DNA of 64,000 nt from Iodobacter ciconiae (GTDB lineage: Bacteria > Pseudomonadota > Gammaproteobacteria > Burkholderiales > Chitinibacteraceae). The number at the start of each line of letters is the position of its first letter. Position 1 is the first letter of the stretch. The translations under genes and the position numbers were made by a program. The notes under the pieces are model-generated. The model did no database searches. It worked only from the letters and a program-made list of their open reading frames with translations, and was not told the DNA's origin. The stretch lies in contig NZ_CP034433.1 of assembly GCF_003952345.1 (NCBI RefSeq), positions 496,001 to 560,000 of the forward strand. Reading direction: 5' to 3'. Shown here piece by piece: positions 36,322-44,910 of the stretch.

Positions 36322-36347
36322 AAAAAAAGGCACCTAAGGTGCCTTTT
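36322..36347 (-). terminator. Rho-independent terminator of the ComEA-like gene
   Basis: GGCACC-TAA-GGTGCC (36329-36343), flanked by seven A on the left and TTTT on the right. On the minus strand this is a stem followed by seven U, directly after the gene. Confidence 0.9.
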
Positions 36348-36362
36348 CTAAGGTTTTAGTGC

Positions 36363-36743
36363 TTATTTCTTAGCAGGCATGCTGGCTTTTACTGCTTTGT
36401 CCATTTTTTCCATTTTGCTTGCTGCCTGGCTAGCTTTCATTGGTTTTTCCATTTTTTCTGCTTTGGCTGCTGCTGCAGGCGCTGCCATTTTGCCGCCTAC
36501 CGATACTTCAGCTTTTACTTTGTTAAAAACACCATCTTTGATACCGGGGACTTTTTTCAGATCTTCTGCACTTTTAAACGGGCCATTTTTACTGCGATAT
36601 TCGATAATCGCTTTGGCTTTTGCTGGCCCAAGCCCGTTAACCGCTTCCAGTTGTTCCTGGCTGGCGGTGTTAATATCTACAGCTGCAAGAGTCATACCGC
36701 TAAGAGCAAAGGCACTTAGTAAGGCAATAAGCCATTTTTTCAT
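36363..36743 (-). CDS. ComEA-like helix-hairpin-helix protein with Lys/Ala/Met-rich tail
   Basis: A 126-aa exported protein. The signal peptide is MKKWLIALLSAFALSGMTLA, then one ComEA-type (HhH)2 domain, VDINTASQEQLEAVNGLGPAKAKAIIEYR with a second hairpin KVPGIKDGVFNKVK. The domain binds double-stranded DNA, and ComEA proteins draw DNA through the outer membrane during transformation. The last 45 residues are a basic low-complexity tail of alternating K-M-E-K and A-rich units, which is unusual. The start at 36743 gives a perfect signal peptide. Confidence 0.88.
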   Translation of the reverse strand: MKKWLIALLSAFALSGMTLAAVDINTASQEQLEAVNGLGPAKAKAIIEYRSKNGPFKSAEDLKKVPGIKDGVFNKVKAEVSVGGKMAAPAAAAKAEKMEKPMKASQAASKMEKMDKAVKASMPAKK

Positions 36744-36862
36744 GAGATTCCCTTTAATTATAAAAGATAAGAACACGGGCTCAATGCCCCAACTGAGGCA
36801 ATGCTACTCGAGTATAGCATGCCTTGTTATTGTGTGCTTTTCGTGTCAGATTAGGTTCAGCT

Positions 36863-37693
36863 ATGGTTGCAATTACTCCCGAACAAGTCGTTGGGCACTA
36901 CGAGAATTTTCCCGTAGCCTCTTTACTTTTGCCTCGAAAATATCGTAAGGCGGTGGCAGCGGTTTATCACTTTGCCCGTCATGCCGATGATTTGGCAGAT
37001 GAAGGTGATGCCTCGCCGAAAGAGCGCCTGGCCGCTCTGGCCGCATGCCGGGCAGAGTTAGATTTAATTGCTGCAAAGCAAACGCCGCTTACCGCACGTT
37101 ATCAGGCCCTTGCCGTGGCGACCCACCAATATCAGATTCCCATTGAGCTTTATCACGATCTGCTTGATGCGTTTACGCAGGATGTGACGAAGCATCGTTT
37201 TGCCGATTTTGGCGAGCTGATGTATTACTGCCGACGTTCTGCTAACCCTATTGGGCGTATTTTGCTCTATATTTTTGGCCTGGCTACGCCGCGTAATCTG
37301 GCCTTATCAGATGGTATTTGCAGTGCTTTGCAGCTGATTAATTTCTGGCAGGATGTAGAAAAAGACTGGGCTAATGGCCGTGTTTATTTACCGCAAGCGG
37401 ATTTAGAGCGCTTTGGGGTAAGCGAAGTGCAGATCGCAGCAGGAGACGTGAATGCAAACTGGCGGCGCTTAATGGCGTTCCAGGTGCGGCGCAGCCAAAA
37501 AATGCTGCACGCAGGCGCGCCACTGGGCAAAATTTTACCGGGCCGGATCGGCTTAGAAATCCGCCTTACCATCCTGGGGGGCGATGCGATTTTAGAAAAG
37601 CTGAAGCTACAGCCTGATGTGTTCCGCCATCGGCCTGTCTTAATTTGGCAGGACTGGCCACGCTTGTTGTGGCGAGCGATAAGGGCGAAGTAA
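36863..37693 (+). CDS. hpnC: Squalene/hydroxysqualene synthase HpnC
   Basis: A 276-aa trans-isoprenyl diphosphate synthase of the HpnC type. Two aspartate-rich metal sites are seen: HFARHADDLADEGD and QLINFWQDVEKDW. The phrase YYCRRSANPIGRILLYIFG is typical. In the HpnCDE route, HpnD makes presqualene diphosphate and HpnC converts it to hydroxysqualene, which HpnE reduces to squalene. Neither partner is within the window. The ATG at 36863 (MVAITPEQVVGHYENFPVAS) is the family start. Its 3' neighbour is an unrelated nuclease. Confidence 0.92.
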   Translation: MVAITPEQVVGHYENFPVASLLLPRKYRKAVAAVYHFARHADDLADEGDASPKERLAALAACRAELDLIAAKQTPLTARYQALAVATHQYQIPIELYHDLLDAFTQDVTKHRFADFGELMYYCRRSANPIGRILLYIFGLATPRNLALSDGICSALQLINFWQDVEKDWANGRVYLPQADLERFGVSEVQIAAGDVNANWRRLMAFQVRRSQKMLHAGAPLGKILPGRIGLEIRLTILGGDAILEKLKLQPDVFRHRPVLIWQDWPRLLWRAIRAK

Positions 37694-37735
37694 AGTGCAG
37701 CTGCTATACAGAATTTTGCAAGCAGAGGGCGGGCG

Positions 37736-38236
37736 ATGTTCAGATTGTGCTTGTTGTTTTTCTTACTCACCGCTTGTAGAGCTGATGAGCCCAGTCAGCC
37801 CTTCATCAATGGCGTTGTGATTAAGGTAAAGGACGGGGATTCTCTGGTGATTCGTGACGATCAAAACCAAGAGCGGCAGCTGCGCCTGGCTTTTATCGAT
37901 GCACCGGAATACAGCCAGCCTTTTGGCAGCGAGGCAAGGCGCAATCTGGATCGCTGGGTGTCTCAGAAGCATGTTCAGGCGCAGGTGGTGGATACTGATC
38001 GCTATCAGCGCCGCGTGGTGGTGTTGCAGCTGGGAAATACAGATATTAATGGCGAGCAAATCAAGGCGGGCTTTGCCTGGCACTATCAGCACTTTGCCAA
38101 GGGCAAGCAAAGCAGCGCTGATTTTGAGCGCTACCAAAGTCTAGAGCAGCAAGCCAGGCAGGGCAGATTGGGACTTTGGCAAGAGGCCCGGCCTGTGCCA
38201 CCCTGGGATTATCGCAGAGCAAACAGAGGAAATTAA
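37736..38236 (+). CDS. Staphylococcal-nuclease-like (thermonuclease) lipoprotein
   Basis: A 166-aa SNase-fold nuclease, preceded by a lipoprotein signal (MFRLCLLFFLLTAC, lipobox LTAC with Cys14). The OB-fold core has KVKDGDSLVI, LRLAFIDAPEYSQPFGSEAR (catalytic Asp and Glu region), DRYQRRVVVL (catalytic Arg) and GFAWHYQHF. It should cut DNA or RNA at the cell surface or in the periplasm with calcium. Ends 17 bp before the convergent lysA. Confidence 0.9.
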   Translation: MFRLCLLFFLLTACRADEPSQPFINGVVIKVKDGDSLVIRDDQNQERQLRLAFIDAPEYSQPFGSEARRNLDRWVSQKHVQAQVVDTDRYQRRVVVLQLGNTDINGEQIKAGFAWHYQHFAKGKQSSADFERYQSLEQQARQGRLGLWQEARPVPPWDYRRANRGN

Positions 38237-38253
38237 GCCTGCTGTTTAGCTGC

Positions 38254-39486
38254 TTACATCTCCAGCGCAATCAATTCTTGCACCGTCTGGCGGCGGCGGA
38301 TTTGCGTGATTTGCTCGCTATCAACCAGTACTTCGGGGATGAGTGGGCGCGAATTGTAGTTGGACGACATGCTGGCGCCGTATGCGCCGGTATCGTGAAA
38401 CACCAGCAAATCGCCGATTTCACAATGCGGTAAATCCTGAGTCGTGACTTCACCGCCTTCAATCTGGGTAAATACATCACCTGATTCGCATAAAGGCCCG
38501 GCCACAACGGTGGGGCGAAGTGCGCCGCCGCGTGGTGTGCCATCGGGGGCATAGCTGCTGATGCGGTGGTAGCTGCCATACATTGCAGGGCGGGCTAAGT
38601 CATTAAAACCTGCGTCAACCAGGGCAAAAAAGTTGCTGCCCACTTGTTTTTGCGCGCGCAGCTCAGAAATCAGGCAGCCCGATTGCGCCACTAAAAAGCG
38701 GCCCGGTTCGATTTCCATGCTGATTTTGTGGCCTAAATGCGCTTCGATTTCCTGACGCGCCTTATCCCAAATCTGAAAATAATGATCGGTATCGACGATT
38801 GCTTCGCCAGCTTGGTAAGGAATCGATAAGCCACCGCCAATCGAAATCGCCGATAAATCCTGAGCGCAGGTTTTGACCTGGGCAATCATGGCATCGCAAA
38901 CGCTTTGCAAGTGATCATAATCAACGCCGGAGCCAATATGCATATGCAGGCCGATGAGCTTCAGACCATATTGATTGATAATGGCCAGGCTTTCGGCCAG
39001 GTGCTCAAACCAGATACCATGCTTGCTTTGCTCGCCACCGGTATTGGTTTTACGGCTATGACCATGACCAAAACCGGGGTTGATGCGCAGCCACACCGGA
39101 TGACCCGCGTGCGCCTGCCCCAGTTGCTCCAGCATTTGCGGCGAGCCACAGTTCACCGGGATATTGAGCTCTACCACGCGGGCTAATGCTTTTTTATCTA
39201 GCAAATCAGCGGTAAACACAATCGGCGCATGTTTGGCACTATTGTCTGGCACAAAGCCTGCTGCGAGTGCACGCTCTACTTCGCCCAGCGAAACCGAATC
39301 GACCAGCACGCCTTCTTCACGCATAAGTTTAAGCAAATGAATATTGCTGGAGGCTTTTTGCGCAAAGCGAATCACATCAAATTGGCGCAGGCGGGCAATT
39401 TGCGCCCGGATGGTTGCCGCATCATAGGCCCAGCAGGGGGTGGAGTACTGCTCGGCAATCTGGGCAATCTGACTATTTGATATCAT
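38254..39486 (-). CDS. lysA: Diaminopimelate decarboxylase
   Basis: A 410-aa fold-type III PLP decarboxylase, final step of lysine synthesis (meso-diaminopimelate to lysine). The PLP lysine lies in FAQKASSNIHLLKLM; SIGGGLSIPY is the glycine loop; EPGRFLVAQSG and CESGDVF follow. The beginning, YSTPCWAYDAATI, is normal. It is divergent from an Lrp-family regulator, which is a plausible controller of it, and is separated from lptM, its usual upstream partner. Confidence 0.95.
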   Translation of the reverse strand: MISNSQIAQIAEQYSTPCWAYDAATIRAQIARLRQFDVIRFAQKASSNIHLLKLMREEGVLVDSVSLGEVERALAAGFVPDNSAKHAPIVFTADLLDKKALARVVELNIPVNCGSPQMLEQLGQAHAGHPVWLRINPGFGHGHSRKTNTGGEQSKHGIWFEHLAESLAIINQYGLKLIGLHMHIGSGVDYDHLQSVCDAMIAQVKTCAQDLSAISIGGGLSIPYQAGEAIVDTDHYFQIWDKARQEIEAHLGHKISMEIEPGRFLVAQSGCLISELRAQKQVGSNFFALVDAGFNDLARPAMYGSYHRISSYAPDGTPRGGALRPTVVAGPLCESGDVFTQIEGGEVTTQDLPHCEIGDLLVFHDTGAYGASMSSNYNSRPLIPEVLVDSEQITQIRRRQTVQELIALEM

Positions 39487-39606
39487 GGCTAGGGGCAGTT
39501 AAGTAGATATAATGGACTTATACTAGCAAGCTAATTGTGTGGAATACAGGGCATTTCATAAGTAAATGCCGGATTCACCCTGAGTATCACTGGAAATAAG
39601 CCGAGT

Positions 39607-40053
39607 ATGCCTATGAATCCGAAAATCGATCTTTTTGATCAGAAAATCCTGCAAATCTTGCAAACCGATGCGCGCATATCGCATGCAGAAATCGGCAGGC
39701 AAGTGCACTTAAGCCAGCCAGCCGTTTCGGAGCGGATTAAAAGGCTGGAGAGCAGCAATGTAATTCGCGGCTATCGGGCAGATATTAACCCCAAGGCTTT
39801 GGGGTATCAGATTACCGCCATGATCCGGCTGTCCACCCAGCAAGGCAGGCCTTATGCGCAATTTGTGGCGGATTGCCCGGAGATTATTGATTGCTATACG
39901 GTGACTGGCGAAGATGGCGCGGTGATGCGGGTGCTGGCCAGAGATGTAGAGCATCTGCAGCGCATTATTGATGAGCTGAATGTATTTGGCTCAACCTCCA
40001 CCGCCATTGTTTTAACCACCCATGTGCTGGGGAAGAGTATCTCTATCATTTAG
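39607..40053 (+). CDS. Lrp/AsnC family transcriptional regulator
   Basis: A 148-aa Lrp-type regulator. The N-terminal winged helix is IDLFDQKILQILQTDARISHAEIGRQVHLSQPAVSERIKRLE; the C-terminal ligand-sensing RAM domain has DCYTVTGEDGAVMRVLARDVEHLQRII. Divergent from lysA with a 120-bp shared upstream region, so lysine or another amino acid sensed here may control lysA. ATG at 39607 or 39613 possible. Confidence 0.92.
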   Translation: MPMNPKIDLFDQKILQILQTDARISHAEIGRQVHLSQPAVSERIKRLESSNVIRGYRADINPKALGYQITAMIRLSTQQGRPYAQFVADCPEIIDCYTVTGEDGAVMRVLARDVEHLQRIIDELNVFGSTSTAIVLTTHVLGKSISII

Positions 40054-40087
40054 GGTAGGTACAGTGGTTTATTCTGCCGATGCGGTA

Positions 40088-40216
40088 TTATTTAGCCGTG
40101 GCAGGCTCACTGGCCGTGGTGCTGCTTGCAGGCGCTTTGGGCAGATACAGGCCACCTTTAAATCCGCAAGCTGCAAGGGTGGTGATGGTCAATAGTAATA
40201 ACAGCGCACGTATCAT
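40088..40216 (-). CDS. lptM: LPS-assembly lipoprotein LptM (YifL)
   Basis: A 42-aa lipoprotein. It begins MIRALLLLLTITTLAAC with a lipobox at Cys17, directly followed by GFKGGLYLP, the LptM hallmark (C-G-x-K-G-x-L-Y-x-P), and a short Ala/Thr/Ser tail. LptM binds the LptD-LptE translocon and promotes disulfide maturation of LptD. As is usual, it lies next to cyaY and divergent from it. Unusually, an Lrp gene separates it from lysA. Confidence 0.9.
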   Translation of the reverse strand: MIRALLLLLTITTLAACGFKGGLYLPKAPASSTTASEPATAK

Positions 40217-40278
40217 TTTGGCTACTGGTCAGTATTTAGTGGCAGAATCGCAATTCTAGCATGCAGGAGATCAATTGA

Positions 40279-40590
40279 ATGACCGAGTCCGAGTTTCTGG
40301 ACCTCAGCGATAGTGTATTCGCAAAAATTGAGGCGGCACTGGATAACAGTGGGCTGGACGTAGATACCTTACTCTCTGGCAATGTATTGGAGATCGAGTT
40401 TGCAGATCACAGCAAAATCATTGTAAACCGTCATGCAGCCAATCAGGAGTTGTGGATTGCTGCACGCTCGGGAGGTTATCACTACCGTTTGGCTGAAGGT
40501 GTTTGGCAAAGCACCCGTGAAGCGGGTGAATTTTTTGCTGATTTAAGCCAAGCAATCAGCGCCCATGCCCGGGAAGACTTTCACTTTTGA
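40279..40590 (+). CDS. cyaY: Iron donor protein CyaY (frataxin)
   Basis: A 103-aa frataxin homologue, an iron-binding modulator of IscS-dependent Fe-S cluster assembly. An acidic first helix (MTESEFLDLSDSVFAKIEAALD) is followed by the beta sheet with NVLEIEFADHSKIIVNRHAANQELWIAARSGGYHY. GGAG stands upstream of the ATG. Divergent from lptM and co-transcribed with a YqaA protein. Confidence 0.97.
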   Translation: MTESEFLDLSDSVFAKIEAALDNSGLDVDTLLSGNVLEIEFADHSKIIVNRHAANQELWIAARSGGYHYRLAEGVWQSTREAGEFFADLSQAISAHAREDFHF

Positions 40591-41006
40591 TGATTGAACC
40601 TGTGTGGTTGTCGGGTCTGTTTGCCTCGGCTTTTTTATCGGCCACCTTGCTGCCGGGTAATTCCGAAGCAGCTCTGCTGGCCTACCTGCACTTTAATTCC
40701 CAAGGCGTTATGCCCGCTTTGCTGGTGGTTACAGCGGGAAATACTCTGGGCGGGTTACTTACGGTATGGATGGGGCGCCGTCTGCCTGCAGCACCCAAAG
40801 GTAAGGCTGTTGCCTGGGCAGAGCGAATTGGCCCGATCAGTTTATTACTAACCTGGCTGCCGGTGGCCGGCGATATTTTGTGCGCTGTGGCCGGTTGGCT
40901 ACGCTGGCCCTGGCGGCAAGTTGCGTTGTGGATGATATTGGGTAAAGCTGCACGCTATCTGATACTTGTAGGAGCGGCTGGCTGGTTGTCAGCCCGCTGG
41001 GCTTGA
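40590..41006 (+). CDS. YqaA/DedA-like inner-membrane protein
   Basis: A 138-aa polytopic membrane protein of the YqaA branch of the SNARE-associated/DedA superfamily. The motifs LLPGNSEAALLAYL near residue 20 and TAGNTLGGLLTVWMGRR near 50 are typical. Four hydrophobic segments. The ATG overlaps the cyaY stop by one base (TGATG), giving translational coupling. Function probably in membrane lipid or proton-gradient homeostasis, from the superfamily only. Confidence 0.87.
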   Translation: MIEPVWLSGLFASAFLSATLLPGNSEAALLAYLHFNSQGVMPALLVVTAGNTLGGLLTVWMGRRLPAAPKGKAVAWAERIGPISLLLTWLPVAGDILCAVAGWLRWPWRQVALWMILGKAARYLILVGAAGWLSARWA

Positions 41007-41156
41007 AACATTTGCGGAATTAACACTGGTTTTGCTCGTGTTTTACGCATTTTTTCGTTAAACAGCTGCTTGCTGCAAAAATGCATGAAATCTGATTCAA
41101 ACCGAACTTCCCCTGACCACGAATACTTAAGTCCGAAAGGCTGCTAGGAGTTTAAT

Positions 41157-42590
41157 TTGTCTCGACGTTTACTGGCATTGATTCTGGCAGCAAGCCTGAT
41201 CTCTGCGCCTTTGCAGGCCGAAGTGCAGCTGCCTAATTTGGGCGAGTCTTCGGAAGAAGGTTTAAGCCCCATGCAGGAGCGGCAAATTGGTGAATCGGCT
41301 ATGCGCGAGCTGCGGCGTAGCGGTGCCATGAGCGAAGACCCGGAGCTTGTTGCCTATTTACGGCAGCTGGGCGGGCGTTTGCTTGATGCCAGTGGTGAAA
41401 CCGAAATTAATTTTGTTTTCTTTCCGATGCTCGATCGCAGTATCAATGCCTTTGCTATTCCTGGTGGTCTTGTGGGGGTGCATACCGGTTTAATTGTGCT
41501 GGCCCAGCATGAATCAGAGCTGGCTTCCGTGCTCTCGCACGAAATTGCCCACGTTACTCAACATCACTTTGCCCGGCTTTTGGAGGGGCAGAAAATGGCT
41601 CCTTGGGTTACTTTGGCCGCTTTGGGTTTGGCCATTGTGGCCGCAAGTGCGGGCAAAGGCGATGTAGCGATGGCGGGCTTGATGGGCAGCCAAGCCTATA
41701 TGATTCAGCGCCAGCTTGATTACACCTATATGTTCGAGCAAGAGGCTGATCGAATTGGTATGCAGACTTTGCAAAAAGCGGGGCTGGATCAGGCGGCCAT
41801 GCCTATCTTTTTTGATCGTATGCAAAAAAGCACCCGTTTAGGGGAGGGCAATGCACCGGAGTTTTTACGCACTCACCCGGTAACCTATAAGCGGATTAGT
41901 GATGCGCAGGCACGCTTAAAAGATAAACCTTATGTGCAGGTTAAAGATTCTTTAGATTTTTTATTTGTACGTGAAAAAGCACGGTTCTTACAGATGGGTG
42001 AGCAGGATGCGTTAAATTATTACCGAAAAATTTTGAACGAAAAAAAATACGCCCATCTGCCCTCGCACCTTTATGGCCTGGCATTGGCTCAACTAGCGGC
42101 GTTTGATGTTGAAGGAGCATGGGCTTCTTTGCAAAAGGCTAAGCAGGCTCTGGGTAAAACGCACTCTTCGCTGGAATATCTGGCAGGCAGCATTCGCCTG
42201 GCGCAAAAGCGACCAGGGGATGCGTTGCAAATATTTAAAGAAGCCAGTAAACGTTTTCCTGCCAGCCGTGCGCTGGTTTATGGTGAAATTGATGCATTAA
42301 TTGCAAATCAGCAGCTGAGCGAAGCTTTAGCTAGCACTCAATACGCAATCGAGCTCTATCCTTCTGATGCTTATCTTTGGCAGCGCGTCTCCAAAATTCA
42401 AAATGCACGGGGCGATGCGGTTCGCCAGCATCAGGCTCAGGCCGAATATTACAGCCGTCTGGGCGAATATACCGCCGCTATCGAGCAACTACAGCAGGCG
42501 CAAAATGCAGGTAGTGGTGATTTTTATCTCTTATCGGCGATTGAAGCGCGTTTAAAAGAGCTGAAGCAATTACAGATACCGCTTAAATGA
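41157..42590 (+). CDS. bepA: Periplasmic M48 metalloprotease / chaperone BepA-like with TPR repeats
   Basis: A 477-aa protein. The signal peptide is SRRLLALILAASLISAPLQA. The zinc motif is SVLSHEIAHVTQHH and the third ligand lies in FEQEADRIGMQTL. The C-terminal half consists of TPR-like helices. This is the BepA/YfgC type, which degrades or rescues misassembled LptD and BAM clients. The start codon is an uncommon TTG at 41157: GGAG at 41147-41150 has ideal spacing, and no ATG gives the signal peptide. Same cell-envelope function as lptM nearby. Confidence 0.9.
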   Translation: MSRRLLALILAASLISAPLQAEVQLPNLGESSEEGLSPMQERQIGESAMRELRRSGAMSEDPELVAYLRQLGGRLLDASGETEINFVFFPMLDRSINAFAIPGGLVGVHTGLIVLAQHESELASVLSHEIAHVTQHHFARLLEGQKMAPWVTLAALGLAIVAASAGKGDVAMAGLMGSQAYMIQRQLDYTYMFEQEADRIGMQTLQKAGLDQAAMPIFFDRMQKSTRLGEGNAPEFLRTHPVTYKRISDAQARLKDKPYVQVKDSLDFLFVREKARFLQMGEQDALNYYRKILNEKKYAHLPSHLYGLALAQLAAFDVEGAWASLQKAKQALGKTHSSLEYLAGSIRLAQKRPGDALQIFKEASKRFPASRALVYGEIDALIANQQLSEALASTQYAIELYPSDAYLWQRVSKIQNARGDAVRQHQAQAEYYSRLGEYTAAIEQLQQAQNAGSGDFYLLSAIEARLKELKQLQIPLK

Positions 42591-42602
42591 CGGGACAGGT
42601 GC

Positions 42603-43037
42603 TTATTTTAACTGCCCCACTTTAAAACGCAGTATTTCCAAATAGATTTCAGGATCAGGCGGGGTGTTGTTTCTTTGCGCTTGCCACATCATTTCACCTA
42701 AACCATCCATCATGGCGTGCAGGGCGGTATGCTCTTGCGACAGGCGCTCACAGAGCTGCTGGTATAAAGCTTTAACACCTGCTGGCTGGTCGATCGAAAT
42801 TTGTTCTTCAATGGCCAGATGCATACTAATGTGCAAAAAAGGATTGGTTTCGCCGTATTCTGGCGGCCAGTCCTTATCTAAATATTCTTCGGCTAGAATG
42901 GGCTGATATTCGGGGTGATGCAGCAAGATGCCCGCGACTATTTTTTCGATGCCGGCCAGTGGTGCATGTGCCTGATGCTTTTGCCAGGCTTGAATAAAAA
43001 AGCGGCGGGCTTCATCGCGGGATGGGTTAAATAACAT
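42603..43037 (-). CDS. DUF1841 family protein
   Basis: A 144-aa DUF1841 protein, a family found mainly in beta- and gammaproteobacteria. Motifs are MLFNPSRDEARRFFIQAW, ILLHHPEYQPIL, NPFLHISMHLAIEEQISIDQP and HALMDGLGEMMWQAQR-like. A conserved H-x-x-x-H and E suggest a metal site, but no function is established. It converges on bepA and is divergent from the glutathione peroxidase. Confidence 0.93.
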   Translation of the reverse strand: MLFNPSRDEARRFFIQAWQKHQAHAPLAGIEKIVAGILLHHPEYQPILAEEYLDKDWPPEYGETNPFLHISMHLAIEEQISIDQPAGVKALYQQLCERLSQEHTALHAMMDGLGEMMWQAQRNNTPPDPEIYLEILRFKVGQLK

Positions 43038-43060
43038 ATTGTCCTAAAGGGTAAAAATTG

Positions 43061-43540
43061 ATGAGCAATATTGGTGATTTTAGCGTGCAAGGCATATCCG
43101 GGGAAACGGTTGATTTGGCCCGGCACACAGGTTCGGTGGTTTTGGTGGTGAATGTGGCTAGTCAATGCGGCTTTACGCCGCAATATGCAGGCTTGCAAGC
43201 GCTCTATGAGCAATATAAAGATCGTGGTCTGGTGGTGCTGGGCTTTCCGTGTAATCAGTTTGGTGCGCAGGAGCCGGGCAATGAAGCGGAAATTCTTGAT
43301 TTTTGTACAACTAAATTTAATGTAAGTTTTCCTCTGTTTGCCAAGGTGGATGTGAATGGCGAAAACGCAGCGCCGCTGTTTACCTGGCTGAAAGGGGAGA
43401 AGCCGGGTTTACTGGGTATTGAGGCGGTGAAATGGAATTTCAGTAAATTTTTACTAGATAAGCAAGGTAAGGTGGTAGATCGCTTTGCTCCCATGACAAA
43501 ACCGGAAGATCTGAGTGCGGAGATTGAAAAACTGTTGTAA
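43061..43540 (+). CDS. Glutathione peroxidase
   Basis: A 159-aa thioredoxin-fold peroxidase. The peroxidatic residue is cysteine in ASQCGFTPQY, with the partner glutamine in CNQFGAQEPG and tryptophan/asparagine in KWNFSKFL. The Cys rather than Sec form usually uses thioredoxin as reductant. Start ATG at 43061 (MSNIGDFS) after GGGTAAAA. The following hairpin GCCTTATT/AATAAGG (43567-43591) may terminate it. Confidence 0.95.
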   Translation: MSNIGDFSVQGISGETVDLARHTGSVVLVVNVASQCGFTPQYAGLQALYEQYKDRGLVVLGFPCNQFGAQEPGNEAEILDFCTTKFNVSFPLFAKVDVNGENAAPLFTWLKGEKPGLLGIEAVKWNFSKFLLDKQGKVVDRFAPMTKPEDLSAEIEKLL

Positions 43541-43577
43541 GCCTGAAATCTATTGCTGATGGGTTTGCCTTATTACG

Positions 43578-43651
43578 TTGATGAATAAGGGCTTTTACAG
43601 TAGAATACGGCTCAATTTTGTGCGGGCGGGATAGCGAAGCTATCCCGTTTT
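43578..43651 (+). promoter_or_regulatory. carA promoter and leader hairpin (candidate attenuator)
   Basis: TTGATG (43578-43583) and TAGAAT (43601-43606) are spaced by exactly 17 bp. About 20 bp downstream lies a perfect 9-bp stem, CGGGATAGC-GAA-GCTATCCCG (43627-43647), followed by TTTT. This is an intrinsic-terminator-like hairpin inside the transcript leader, 58 bp before the carA GTG start. Confidence 0.65.
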
Positions 43652-43708
43652 GCCATCCTCAGAAATATCCGAACTCAATCTTGTGGGCGCAACGCCCAGG
43701 AGCCGCCT

Positions 43709-44845
43709 GTGTCAAAACCAGCCCTTCTTGCGCTTGCCGACGGCACCCTCTTTCATGGTGTTTCCATCGGATGCGATGGCACAACCATTGGTGAGGTCGT
43801 GTTCAATACGGCGATGACCGGTTATCAGGAAATCCTGACAGACCCATCGTATACCAAACAAATGGTCACATTGACCTATCCCCATATCGGTAATTACGGC
43901 GTAAACCCGGAAGACGTGGAATCTGGGTCCGTGTTTGCTGCAGGTCTGATCATCCGTGATCTGCCGCTTTTACACTCTAATTTTCGTGCCGATATGAGCC
44001 TTGGCGAGTATCTGCTTACGAATAATGTGGTGGCGATTGCAGATATCGATACTCGTAAGCTTACCCGTATTTTGCGCAGCAAAGGGGCTCAGCCAGGTTG
44101 CATTATGACTGGCGAGCATATTGATGCAGCTGCCGCTGTTGAAAAAGCCAAGTCGTTTGGCTCGATGGCCGGGCAAGATTTAGCTAAAGTGGTGAGCTGT
44201 AAAGAGTCGTTCGCATGGACTCAGTGCGAATGGAAACTGGGCGCTGCTTATCCCGAGCAAAGTAATCAGCTATTTCACGTGGTGGCTTACGATTTTGGTG
44301 TTAAGTACAACATTTTGCGCATGCTGGCCGAACGCGGTTGCAAATTAACCGTTGTGCCTGCTCAAACGCCCGCCAGTGAAGTTTTGGCCCTGAAACCTGA
44401 TGGTGTATTTTTATCCAATGGCCCTGGCGATCCTGAGCCTTGTGATTATGCTATTCGTGCGATTAAAGAAATTCTGGAGGCATATTTGCCGGTATTTGGT
44501 ATTTGCCTTGGTCATCAGTTATTGGGCCTTGCCAGTGGTGCTAAAACCAGCAAAATGAAGTTTGGTCACCACGGTGCAAACCATCCTGTGCAAGATTTAA
44601 CCAGTAAGCATGTGATGATTACCAGCCAGAACCACGGCTTTCAGGTGGATGAAACCAGTTTGCCCGCAAATGTGATAGTGACGCATCGCTCCCTGTTTGA
44701 CGGCACAGTACAAGGGATTGCACTGACTGACAGACCTGCGTTTTCTTTTCAGGGGCATCCGGAAGCAAGCCCTGGGCCTACCGATGTGGCTTACCTGTTT
44801 GATAAGTTTATTGGCTTGATGCGCGAGCAAAAGGCAGCCGTTTAA
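43709..44845 (+). CDS. carA: Carbamoyl-phosphate synthase small (glutaminase) subunit
   Basis: A 378-aa glutaminase that delivers ammonia to CarB for carbamoyl phosphate synthesis (pyrimidine and arginine pathways). The class I amidotransferase triad is visible: Cys in [10 protein letters not shown], and His/Glu in [12 protein letters not shown]. The N-terminal half has the CarA-specific [21 protein letters not shown]. Starts with GTG at 43709 after AGGAG. carB follows 65 bp later. Confidence 0.98.
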   Translation: MSKPALLALADGTLFHGVSIGCDGTTIGEVVFNTAMTGYQEILTDPSYTKQMVTLTYPHIGNYGVNPEDVESGSVFAAGLIIRDLPLLHSNFRADMSLGEYLLTNNVVAIADIDTRKLTRILRSKGAQPGCIMTGEHIDAAAAVEKAKSFGSMAGQDLAKVVSCKESFAWTQCEWKLGAAYPEQSNQLFHVVAYDFGVKYNILRMLAERGCKLTVVPAQTPASEVLALKPDGVFLSNGPGDPEPCDYAIRAIKEILEAYLPVFGICLGHQLLGLASGAKTSKMKFGHHGANHPVQDLTSKHVMITSQNHGFQVDETSLPANVIVTHRSLFDGTVQGIALTDRPAFSFQGHPEASPGPTDVAYLFDKFIGLMREQKAAV

Positions 44846-44910
44846 AGGGCGTACTGTGTGGCCCGGGCCTGGCTGCACAGCTTAGCGAATAGTGGTTTGA
44901 GGGTAGAGCA

